A DNA stretch of 42,845 nucleotides from Ectocarpus siliculosus (Eukaryota > Sar > Phaeophyceae > Ectocarpales > Ectocarpaceae), in contig FN649727.1 of NCBI GenBank assembly GCA_000310025.1, positions 5,738,785 to 5,781,629 on the forward strand, given 5' to 3'. Shown one piece after another: positions 10,946 through 22,008 of this stretch (position 1 is its first letter; each line of letters opens with the position of its first letter). The notes under the pieces are model-generated. The model saw only the letters and a list, made by a program, of their open reading frames with translations, made no database searches and was not told the origin of the DNA. A program made the translations under genes and the position numbers.

Positions 10946-13900
10946 ATGGCTCGTAGAAACGCCACGGGCGCGCAACCTCTAGGCAGACGGAAGCGGAAGA
11001 TAGGATCAGATGCAGACTGCGGCGGCGTCGTGGGGGGGGTGTTCAGGAGGCAAGCCACCGGAGGGAGGGGCAGGAGGCGGAGCACCGGGCAAAGCTTCGT
11101 GTTGTCAGCCACCGGGAATTTTCATCGGCGTCTTCGCAGGGATTTGGAAGGGGTGCCAGAGTTGATAGCCGACGTCAGGAAGAGCCTCATATCAGGTGAG
11201 CGACGTGTCGGTCATGCTGTAGGCCGTGCAAAAGTACTTTTTTCTTTCTTCGTTCGTCGTGCGGTACATCTGTAGCACCAAAAAAAACTGCTGACGATCC
11301 CCCCCCCCCCCGAAAGACTGAAAAATGAAATCCAGATCGCGGAGGTGCTGGAGTCATTTCACGCCCCATGCTACTGCTGTAGTTAAGGAATGTCGATGCG
11401 TCGTCGAGGTTAAGAGGCGGATTCTGCGTGTGGGATTGATACAGCTTGGTACCGGCATCTTTGCTTTTTCACGGCCTGCACACACAGCGTCCGTTTTTTT
11501 TTTTCTGGGGGGAGGCATCGGGAGTGGTCTCCTTGTACTGTGTAGTACAACAGTCTCTTCGGCTGCACACGCACAGCAGTGTGCACTGCACACTGCTGCT
11601 GTGCGGGCGTGTATGCCCTCCAAGAAGTGTGGTGCGGAAAAAACACGTACCTGACATCATCCGAGCGGAAGATTTTCCGCGTTCACACCATATATACTTC
11701 ATCGTAACGCGGGATGTTTGTTTTTTGTTGGCGAAGATTGTCAGGTGCGCCATCGCCTATATCATCGAACCAATGCATACTTCGTACTTCGAACGCATTC
11801 TGAGCAGAGTATTTCTTGCTGAGCGCTCAACACAACCGCTCTGCTGTCCAGCCGCTCGTGGCCGGAGAAAAAGAAACAGACACCGTCTACAGGCCGTGCC
11901 CTCACAGCGGTCTGCCGCGACGCCTGTCGTCTTTAACGATAACAACGTTGTCGTGAATCACGGACGGTGGTAACTTCATGTGTCGCACTTTTTTTCTCGT
12001 CTTCCCAGGCGCCAACGCAGCCTTGTTTACGGCCGTTATCGAGGTGCGCAGCAAGCTTATCGAAGGCAACAGCGCCCCGTTTGATCTGCCCATACGGTCG
12101 ACCAACTCCTCGTCGAGAGTTGGAGGTGGGGGCGGAGGTGGGGGCGGGGGCGGGGGCGGGGGTGGGGGCGGCGCGGAGCACAATCACGGGCATCACTACC
12201 ATGGGGACGATGATGAGGATGACCCGTATGGCCAGAACAGGCGAGTCGTAGAAACAGCTGTTTGCTGTCCCGAGTATTTTTCTCATGGAGTAACAATCCC
12301 TTGCATTTTGTTTCTACTGATTTTGTCTCTGACTGTCCGACAAACGTACCGCCGTGGTTTTACTAGCAAAATGCTTTTCTGTGTTGCTTGAGTGTAGACT
12401 TCGAATGACTGGCTTCGCCTTGGGTGAGGGAGTTACACGCGGCTGCTGATTGCTGATTGTTGGATTCAGGCGTTTTTGTTGCGGCGAACCATGCCACAAG
12501 CTGATGCGTAACAAAATTCGACATGTCACACCAGGGGTGGCAGAGAAGGGCACGCAATAGCAGTGGGTAGGCTTGTGCGAGGGTCTTGCATCCTCAAGCA
12601 GATGAGTTTGATGCTCACGGCGAAAGCTAAGTTGTCTCCCCTCTCTCTCCTCCTCTCTCGTTCTTTTGACAAACCTACCTCTGTCATCGGGTCGTCCGTT
12701 TTTATCTCACCGCATCGCTGCTGTTTCGACGCACTGCCGTATGACGTGTCCTATGGCCTGCGTTTTCCATGCTGACAACAACAGCTACCGGCAAGTTCGT
12801 CGCCTGGACCGAGAGGCCTTCGTGTCGCTGGGAGGGCCGGAGCTTCTCCTTCAGGTAAGGTGCGGGAGCGGAGAGCGAAGAAGGAGCACCGAACCTTGCC
12901 GACCGTTGTGGGGCATCACTTTTATGTTGCATGTTGTGTGTGAGTGCGTGCCGATTCTTTGACTGCAAGTGAGGCAGGCCTGGTTCGGCACTCTTGACTT
13001 TACGGGGTAAAAAAAAAGCTGTATTCGTGGTTGGGAGGGGGGCAACCAAGGATGTTGTATTACCATGACCATGTCTTAGCTTGGCACCTGCTGTCCTTGC
13101 TGCATTCGCCCCGTAAAGCACTGTCAGCATCCTGGCATATACGACAGTGCAGCTTCGACAACCTCCGTCACAGAACCGGCTGCTGCGTTTGTTGCGATAT
13201 ATAGAGAATTTTGAACGCGTTCCCTTCCTTGATGTTGCGACGTGTGGCCATCTTCTGCATAAACACGGCGGTGAGGCAGGTGCTGAAGAGGCCGGGATCC
13301 CCCGCGGACGCCCGGTCCATCCCGGCGGCGATCGTGACGCGCGACATGCCGGTGTGGAAAACGACGCTCGTTATCCTGCGGGAGCTGTGCTTCACGGATC
13401 AAGACCTGAGCGAGAGGTGCGAAAATACACGTTGCTCGTGGCGTGTTGCTCGCCGCGGCCCCCATGCGTTGATGCCGGAGCTTTTTCCGTGCTCTTTTCC
13501 TCCCTCTATTCACGGCAGGGTTGTGTACAGCGGTGGAACCGGGGGGGGGGGCGGGGTTGCGCAGCGTGCAACGCCAGGACCTTGGTGTCGATGGCTGCTG
13601 CTGTGTCTTTTCAGGGTGTATGGGGGTGTAAGTTTTCAGTTCGTGGGGCTGCTTGTTCTCCTGGAATTTGCCGCGTTCCAGATTGGTTTCTACGTTAAAT
13701 ACTTTGATTGTGGTGTGCGCCCTTCTGTTGCTTGAATGACACAGGCCGGGTTCAAAAACTGGTGTCTACATCAAACGAGTGTTGTGTGTGTTCACTCTGG
13801 GTGTTTTCATTTTGATTGCGGTGTGCGCGCTTCTGTTGGTTGAACCTTTAATGGCGCAGGCTGGGGTCGCCGGAGCTGATCCTGTATCTCCTGACTCTGA

Positions 13901-16900
13901 TGGCGTACCAGGGTGTGTTTGATCTCGCCGTGGGCTTGGTAGAAGAGGTGAGAGGGGCAGTGATAGAGAGAAGAACAGAGAGAGAGGTGGAAGAGTGGGA
14001 TAAATGTATGTGTCAAGAGAGAGGGCCGCGGAACGTGTCATGGCCAAGAATCTGTGTGCTTTGCGCGGAGAATCGGTTAATCGTTTTTCACTCCTTGGAC
14101 AGCCTTTTTTGTTCCTGGAATCGAAAGAACAAGGCATTGATTTGTGTTGGTGGACACGTTCTTGGGTGTCGGCACGGCTCAAACAAGCATAAAAGTAATC
14201 GAACTTCGGTCCCCTTTGGTACCGCGCGCCCCCAACACTTAACACGGAACAACCGTAAAGACAAACAACCAAATGGTCCTCTATCCTCTCTACGTTGGGT
14301 TCGCCAGAACCACGTTATCGGGTGTGTGCCGTCCCACGCTGCAGAGGTGCCCCGAGGGTCTCCGGCAAGAGCACACATTCGGCAAGCATTGCAACCCTCC
14401 GGCCCTCTCACCCAACCCCCCAACCCCTCCACGCGCCTCGGTACGTTTCTTGCGGCGTGTTATCCGACCGGCCGGTGCCAGATTCTGGCCGTCAAGTCGA
14501 GCACGTACTTCTTGGGCGAGGTCCCCGAGCTGCACTCCCTCGTGGAGAACATGACGAGCCAGCAGCTAGCACACTTCTCGCGGGTGCTGGCGCTGCTGGT
14601 GTTCGAACCCGAGTACAGGCAGCTCATGGAGAGCGCTCACGTCCTCAGGTCCGGCGGAGTGGAGGGGAGGGGGGACGCAGGGCATGGGTAGTCGGGGGGG
14701 GGGGGAGGGGGGACGCCGTCGGGGTATGGGAGTGGTGTGTTGTCATAAGAACAGTTGAGCTTTTGAAAGCGGATTTAACGGCATGTTCGATGAATCATGT
14801 GTCTATGGATTGAACGTAGCCTCGAGACTCATGTTGTTAGTGCGTGCCAGCTCTAAATCCTGCTGCTGTTTTCGGTTGCCGTATCAGGTCGATGGAGCTG
14901 TTGCAGCTGCGGCGAGACCGCGTGGTGAGGGCTGACTCGATCATCGACAAGAACCAGGCCCTGATCCTTTCGGCCCCCAGCCTCCTGCCACGCCTCATGG
15001 AGCTCCTGAGGGTGATGAACTACAACCCATCCCTGGCTACGTTCGGTGCGATAAAGAACGCGGGGTTTCGTCTTTAGAAATGTGGCGTTGCAAGGAGAGC
15101 AACAGCAGACAAAAGGTCTTTATGTAGAGGGTGTTCCCTCCTCCATGGGATCCCATCGGCAGGCCTAGCGCTAATGACTATCTGGTTCTCTGGCGAGAGC
15201 GACAAGCATGAAAGTGGCAATTATTTAGCTCGTTACAGAGGTTACTGCAGTTTCACTTGGGACCGATCTGTTTTCTGGCTTGTGGAGTGCTTTTTTCTTG
15301 CAAGGGTCGGTTTCGCTTGTTGTTGCTGTCGAGGTCGGCCACCGCAGTTTCTTTGCCGTTATACCCTTCAACCGGCAGCGACAGCAGTAATAGTCAGCGC
15401 ATCTGTTTTTCATCGCGTCTTGGCGCGGCGCACGAACATAGTGGAGAGCTCTTACGAAGCTTACTATTTCGCGACCTTGCCCCCCCGTGCTTGGCTTCTT
15501 CGCGCTCTCACTCGCCTTCCCGACACTCCTCAGACGAGCAGGCCGTAGAGCTTGAGCAGGCGCACATTTCGCAGGTGCGGATAAGCGTTGTGGCGGGTGA
15601 CGGCACCGCGGAGGGGAGGACCCTGTCTCAGCAGCAGCAGCAGCCGTGGCCGGCAGCGAGCGAGTGGGGGTATCTTGCGGACCTCAGATCGGCCGCTCAG
15701 GCGGTACCGGCGGCGGCTTCGGCTGAAACGGGAAGGTGTGGTGCAGACGGGAAGGGTAGGGCTGCCTATAGTAATGGTAGTTGTGCGACGTGGTTCGTCC
15801 GGTGGTGTGCTCAAGATGTCAGGAGGTGGGGTTACAGTAGTTTTTCTGTTTGTTTTTTTCCTGTTTCTTGTTTTTTTTTGTCATTTCTTCGACTTTTGCT
15901 TTGGGTGCTGCTGCCCGCAAGCGCGCTCATGTGAGTTTTGGTTGGAGTTTTTATTTGGGCTGAAACCGGTTTGAAATCAGTGGCGATAGGTACAGTCGTC
16001 GTCGACCTGTCTCCCTTTCTTACGTGCGCTTCTTTCACTCGTGAAAAGCATGTGAGAGTCCATGTCGTACTCGATGTGCTTTCCTGGTCGACGATACGTT
16101 CTGAGCCAGCCGTAACGGGTTTCGAGCCCGCGAAAATGTCGCCGTTGCTTCCGCAAGGGTGATTGTCGAGTTTCTTTAAGACATGAGAGTCTCGTTGTGA
16201 TCAGTAGTCAGACCTTTTGTTCCCGCACGGCACACGAAAATGTAATTCACCCCCCTTTTCTGCTGTCTGCTGTGCCCCCCCCCCCCGTCATCTTGTTTGG
16301 TAACACTGCTGTCGTTGTAGCCCCGTCCCTGGAACTGCTGGAGGACAGGCTTCGGCTTCCGAGGACGCGCAGGCAGGAGCCCCCCGAGCGCGCAGCGGCA
16401 GCGGCAGCGGCGGCGGCGGCGGCGGCGGCGGCGGTACGGAGCCCAGCCGGATCGCGAATTTCTTTCGGTCCATCTTCCGACGGAGCAACTCTCAGCGAGA
16501 CGAGCCACCGGCCGCGATCTCCCCGACCGCCACCGTCGCCACGAGTGCGAGCGCCTCCGGTGCCGGGGAAGAAGGCGAAGGTGCACCGGCAGGAGGGGGG
16601 AGAAGAACCAGCGCGAGATCCGCGGCGGATGCGGCGGACGCGGCGGCGGAGCATCTCGAGAGGTCGGCGCAGCAGCACAGGGACGCGGCGGGGGCGTGGG
16701 GCTCGGCGGTGGAGCGCTTCCAGCGCGCCGCGGCCGGTGGCGGCGGGGGCGCCGCCATTGACATACCCCCGCCACCGCAGCCGCCGGTGGACGCAGGTGA
16801 CGGCGCCGGCTTTGCGATCCGCGACCTGCTGAACTTCCTGCAGCCGGCGTTCGTTGGTCCGGACCCCGCGGGGACAATCGCGTCCCTGGAGCAGGCGTTG

Positions 16901-19900
16901 ACCTGGGGGGGGATGGGGATGATGGGCCCCGGGGGCGCCGGGGTCGGGCCCGGCGGGGTCCTGGGTGGGCCGATGGGGCGTCCGAGGCTGCGCCAGCCGA
17001 CGGCGGAGCAGGCTCGGCAGGAGCTGCAGTTCAATGGGCTCATGCTCGCCCCGCACCAGGTGTGAAGGCGGTGTAGGTCGAGCGGTTGGGGGGGGGTTTC
17101 TAGAGAAAGTGAAAACAGCTTGATGAAAGAGGGAAAAGCGCCTGTCAGAAGAAGAGGAGTTTCGGGTCTTTGAAGCTTCCCTGGGATAATGACAGTCTGG
17201 GGAAGGAGTGAGACATCGTTTACAGTGAACCTTTCTGCTTCTCTCTCGGATCTCTGTTGTTCCGGTTGTTTTATTCCAGGTGGAGGTGCTGTTCGTCCTT
17301 TGCACCCTCCTCGGGGCCCGGCGGAAGGGAGAGGCTCACCAGGCCCTCGCCAAGCTCGGCCTTATCGACGTGCTGGACTCGATGTTCGACAGGTTGAGCT
17401 GGGGCGTCCCGTCTTCGACCCAGGGCCCCCACGGTGCCCACTGCGACTGCAACCCGGAGTCGGCGCTGCGCGTGCAGTATCTCCGCCTCGTACACAACTT
17501 CCTCGACAGGTGAGATAGGGCCCGGGGGGGGGGGGCGTGGGAGGTTAGGGTTAGTGAGACGAGGGGTAGCGTTTGTTGCGGTCGCGAGGAAACGGCGTGT
17601 GCGCTGCTAAGGCTTGGATGCGTATGCAGTGGAACAAGCTGCCTCGCTGCCGGGGGATGCTGAGGCAAAGCTGATACTGAGAATATTCTACAATCTGAGC
17701 CGCTTTTTTATTTTGCAGAAGCCCAGATGTAGGGCGGCCGAACGGCCGCGCACGAAAATCTTGTCTGCTCTCGAGGGCCCTTGTTAACCAACACACACGC
17801 TCCTTTATCACGGCAGGGATTCGAACAACAATCCTCTCAAGGGTCTGCTCTTGTCGGAGCACGAGAGGGCGCTCTTCACCGCCGGTCGGTTCATGCCAAA
17901 CCCCAACGGGAGCGGAAACGTGGTGTACGTGGAGGTGAGGGCTGGCTGGTTTCGCTCTTGTGCATGCACGGGTGGACGTAGTATACGCGATTTGTTAGTC
18001 CAGCGCCAGAGGGATATTTCACTCTTCTTGGCGGTAAACTTACGTTAGAGTCCGTCGGCGTGGGGCGCATGTGCTGCTGAGACGAGGCGGGCCGAAGTGT
18101 TGCTCCCACTAAATATGTTTTTCCCGCGAGCAGCAGCATCGTCGTCGTACACAGATCGGCGACCTGTCGCGTGTCCGCTCAACAGATCCGCGCTGAGATG
18201 GGGATGACTCGACGTTTGCCTTCACACGGCAAACTTTTGGACACGAAACGGTGGTGTTCCTTTTGGGTTTCACGTTGCTGCTGCTCACGTTTCCATCGCT
18301 CAGCTCTTCCCACGCGGCAACTCCTTCCCATTTTATCCTCTTTGGGGCTGACAAATCTATCGGTACTGCTATCGATCGGCGCGTTTTGGGGCTGGGCTCT
18401 GGGTCGGGTGTCGACCGGCAGGCTGGGGCACCGGAGTCGGAGGCAAAGCTGGCGTTCGCGTGGCGTGGACGAGCCGCCTCGTCCGCGGTAGAGGACGAAG
18501 GGGAGGGCGAGGGGAAGCGGGAGGAGGAGGGGGGCGGAGAGTGGGTAGACACCCGCGGGCTGTTGAGCAAGATCGTGGACGTCTTCATGCGGGAGCCGAT
18601 GGACAGCCTGTACCGGTTCTGGCTGGCGAGCTGCGTTGAGGCGTTCCTTCGCGGTGGGAGGTGTGTGGTGGCTCTCTCGGCGTCTCTGTGTCTCTCCACG
18701 TGTCTGTGCGTGTGTGCTTGTTTTGTTTAGCATCGACTGCGCTAACCGGCTTGACTCGTGGCAAGACAACAGTCTTATTGCGGGATAGAAAACCAGTGGT
18801 ATGGTTTGAAACGTTTGTTTTTGCGCTTGGCATCGACCGCGCTAACATGCTGATCCATGAAAAGAACGCCAGCGCGTATGTATGCATTCATGCATGCATG
18901 CAGTTATTGTGTTTGTCTAATTTTTATTGCATCCCGCGAACCGACGGCCAGTGAGAAGACATGAGTCATATCTATTTAGCGAGACACAATCGAATCGTGA
19001 AAGGACACCCTTACGTCCGTGAGCTACCTGTATGTCTGTGTGTGTCTGTGTGTGTGCGCCCATCTTGTTGCCAATAGTCACACTTCAGGGTCAGCCTTTC
19101 ATGACGCCCCTGAGAAGGGCCAGACTTGACTTCATGAACTAGGTAGCTGATGGGAGTACCTGTTACTGTGGAGCGGGGGGTTGTGCTGCTCTCATGGTGT
19201 TTGCTGACACACGTCTTTCAAAGGGGAGCTCTTGCACCAAATTCTGTCATTCTTTTTCTGATTTCTGTCCTTCCGTTCCCAAATGATGTCCTCTCCTCTC
19301 CTCTTGGCTGGTTTGGTGTGTTTGGTCGTGTGCAGTACCCAAGAGCAGCTCTTCATCGCGGGCGGCGGGCTTCTCCCGCACCTGGTTAAGGAGATCACTT
19401 CGGACGGCATGTGGTGCGCGGGGTCGCTGCAGACTGCCTTCGATCTCCTGGGCGAGCTCTGCAAGGGCAATCGAGACGTGAGTCCCACCACCTAACGGAT
19501 GTCTGGATCGTTATCGACTGACTTCTACCTACCTCTGTGTTTTCTGTTTGTAGCAGAAGTCGGGGAGGACACCCGGCGGGAAGATCGAGATTCATTCATC
19601 TTTGAAATACCCCACAGCAAAGGAGATGAGCTCACGGCGCTGAACCTGGAATGATTCGTTGTCTTGTAAGCGCCCAGTAGCCGCTATGTCGTACGCACGG
19701 CAGCATGTATGTGTTAACGTTTTGTGCCGTGAAGACACCAAGTATGGACGAACGTGGATCACAATGCTCAAACCTGACTTGTTGTTTGAACAAGCCGTGG
19801 CGGGTTGCAAGGCGTATGTAGTCAGCGCCGCGCTCTCCAATGCCTCACCGCTGAACGAAACGTGAGCACGCGTGGGGTGAGCTCACCCTGGGTGTGGCGC

Positions 19901-21192
19901 TCTGGAAGACGGAGCAGCTCCTGTGGACTCCCAGCTGCTGTCAGCCGGGTATTGGTTGAATCAACAGCTGTGGCACAGGCACGACCCTTACCCCCCCCCC
20001 CCCGCGCGCGCGCCGCCCCCCCTGATCGCCCGGTGCTCCAGATTCTTGGAATGCTAGAGGCGAGCATGACGGAGAAGCAGCTGCGACGGTTCCTGGGGGT
20101 GATGGTGGACAACCTCGTGGACAGCAATGTGTTCATGCGGTCTCTGGTTCTGTCGGTGGAGCAGACTAGCGCGGCCCGGCAAGAGTTGCGGACGGCGGAA
20201 GAGGAGGAGAGCGACGGAGAGTCGGGTGTAGGCCCGGCAGCGGCATCGAGAACCGCAGACCGGCAAGGAGAGGGCGACGGGGAGAGCCCCGTTCACGAGT
20301 GTGGCGGCGGTGGTGGTGGTGGTGGTGCTCGGGTTGAACAGGATGAAGAAGAGCCGTGCTATCTCGGACACACTTGGTACGACGTACAGCCGCGGGAGGT
20401 GCTGTTGCAGGAGGACAGCGAGGATAGACATACGAGTGAGTTCAACGAGGCCGCAGAAGGGGCGGAGGTAGCCCCGCGGAAGGCGGCGGCGGCGGCGACG
20501 GCGGAGGGGGCTGGGAGCAGCAAGGCTAACGGGGAGATGACGCGGTTGCAGCGCTTTCTGATGCAGAACACCCCTCAGTTGGTGCGGGATCTTATGTGCG
20601 TCGTGAGCCTCGAGACGATAAACCACGAGAACATTTGCTGCCTCAACACGGCCGTGCTCATCCTCATCTTCGCGGACCGGCGCGGGCAGTTGGCGGAGGT
20701 GAGGTTGTGTTGCGTGAGATGGAGACAAAGATTGAGACGGAGACAGACTGACAGATAGAAACAGAGAGACAGCGAGCCAGAGAGAGAGACAGAGAGAGGT
20801 TAAGGATGATCACAGGCGGTTGTGTGTATGCATCCCTCGGTCGTATGTACCTTACGTGGTGTAAGATATCACGCCCCCTGGGCCGATCATCGACTATTTA
20901 TCGACTACTCTGTTGTCGCACGTTTAGCACTGTCCTCCGGCTTGAACGCAAGGGTGGTGGCCTGGTTGTTCGTCTCCAACCTCCAACGCGCCCGCATGCT
21001 GCCTCGCGATCCTTCCTCCCGATCAGGTGCTGGAGGCGGTGCGGAAACTCCCGGCCGGAAGAGGCGTGTCGAAAGAGGCAGAGATTGACTCGGAGTTCGA
21101 CCTTGATGGTGACAAGGCCAGGGACGGGGGAAAAGAGGGACTGGCCTGGCCGTCAAGCGTCGCTAAAAGCGGGGGGGATGGATGCAACAGCG

Positions 21193-21223
<31 letters not shown>

Positions 21224-22008
21224 AGGCGGCTGCTGCCACCACCACCCCGTTACTGGCCCGGCAGACGACGGCGGCGGCGGCAGCGAGTCGCCGGCAAAAG
21301 AAGGGGCGGCCGTGCTTGAAGGCTTCCGGCGATTGCTGTGGTTCTGGAGTGAGTTGTTTTTGGTTGTTGTTGCTGTTGTTGTTTTTTGGCGATCTGGAGT
21401 TTCTCGCTGGCGGCCACGGCAGCGAGGGGAACCCTGTGCAGTGTACACGGGAGGGGAGGCAAGCATACCCTTACCCTTGGCCGAAAATAGTTTTGCATGC
21501 TTCATCGCCCGAATGAAATGTCACCACCGCCACTAGCCCCCAAGGAAGCGACGTTAGAGGTCTCTTCGTTGCCGTTGCTACCAAAGCACACACATTTCGT
21601 TGCCTACTGAAGGCTGAGGTCTGTACCGTTGCGATTTCCTTGCCAATTGCAGCTATGATAGGCAGCATTGGAAACTGTGATGAAATCAATCCCGTGATCG
21701 TAAATCGGAGACTGCATGTGTTCTCACGGATCACCATACATATGTGCCGCTTCCGCTGGAAATTTCCTGTTTCAGGCGAGTACTACCTCCGCGGGGGACG
21801 GGACCGCCTGAGCCTCGAGTTCTCCACCCACGTCAAGTTCTGGGCTTGGAAGAGGGTGGTTCGGCTGCTCTGCGCCGACGACGGCAGCCCCACGGCGCTC
21901 GTCGGGGCGCCCCTGAGGCTTCCGCGCTCGCCGTACGACACAGTACTGCGACAATCTCCTCCCTCTTTGCCGAAGCAGCAACATGCACAAGAGCATGACG
22001 AGCAGTAG
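10946..22008 (+). CDS. TRPC4AP: TRPC4AP/TRUSS homologue, 16 exons, complete
   Basis: Human TRPC4AP is a substrate receptor of the CUL4-DDB1 ubiquitin ligase (Myc and C-degron substrates) and a TRPC-channel/TNFR1 scaffold; only the ligase role is plausible in an alga. Inferred exons: 10946-11195, 12009-12240, 12785-12854, 13280-13416, 13860-13947, 14482-14648, 14888-15045, 15534-15574, about 16349-17059, 17280-17509, 17817-17934, about 18422-18660, 19336-19477, 20042-20698, 21027-21348 and 21776-22008. Phases agree throughout (3795 nt, 1264 residues). Family blocks appear in order: VWKTTLVILRELCFTD, FSRVLALLVFEPE, VEVLFVLCTLLG with MFDRLSW and CDCNPESALRVQYLRL, YRFWLASCVEAFLRG, LQTAFDLLGELCK, NLVDSNVFMRSLVLS, NICCLNTAVLILIFA and FRRLLWFW. 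The start ATG has an in-frame TAG 15 nt upstream. Human is about 797 residues; the excess is low-complexity inserts in exons 2, 9, 14 and 15. Intron 2 uses a GC donor. The starts of exons 9 and 12 are the least certain. Confidence 0.9.
12121..12175 (+). repeat. Poly-glycine G-rich tract in TRPC4AP exon 2
   Basis: Repeated GGGGGC/GGGGGT units encode about 18 glycines, followed by a His-rich and Asp-rich stretch (HNHGHHYHGDDDEDD). Several runs of five Gs at short spacing meet the usual G-quadruplex pattern on the coding strand. The tract is absent from animal TRPC4AP. Confidence 0.85.
13701..13865 (+). repeat. Duplicated 3' splice-site region in TRPC4AP intron 4
   Basis: A segment of about 50 nt at 13701-13748 (TTTGATTGTGGTGTGCGC ... 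GACACAGGCCGGG) recurs in diverged form at 13810-13865 (TTTGATTGCGGTGTGCGC ... GGCGCAGGCTGGG). The second copy carries the AG that fits the reading phase of exon 5 (13860). The first carries a decoy CACAG. Confidence 0.75.
18727..18760 (-). repeat. tRNA D-arm-like short repeat, copy 1
   Basis: The minus strand reads AGCCGGTTAGCGCAGTCGAT, the D-arm and A-box sequence typical of tRNAs, followed by GCTAAACAAAACAAG and a CA-rich stretch. There is no T-arm at tRNA spacing, so it is not a tRNA gene. It lies in TRPC4AP intron 12. Confidence 0.5.
18826..18862 (-). repeat. tRNA D-arm-like short repeat, copy 2
   Basis: The minus strand reads GTTAGCGCGGTCGATGCC, exactly 100 nt from copy 1 and in the same orientation. 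A weak B-box-like GTTTCAAACC follows at 18806-18815 on the minus strand. This could be the remnant of a tRNA-derived SINE. Confidence 0.45.

Noticed and set aside
15046-15077. Stop codon after ATFGAIKNAGFRL as the end of the TRPC4AP gene
   Set aside because: A donor at 15046 connects in phase to 15534 and on to the conserved C-terminal half, so the stop is intronic.
16104-16136. tRNA T-arm-like sequence (ACGGGTTTCGAGCCCGCG)
   Set aside because: Resembles a B box, but no D-arm, anticodon arm or acceptor stem pairs around it at tRNA spacing, and the stem has a mismatch next to the loop.
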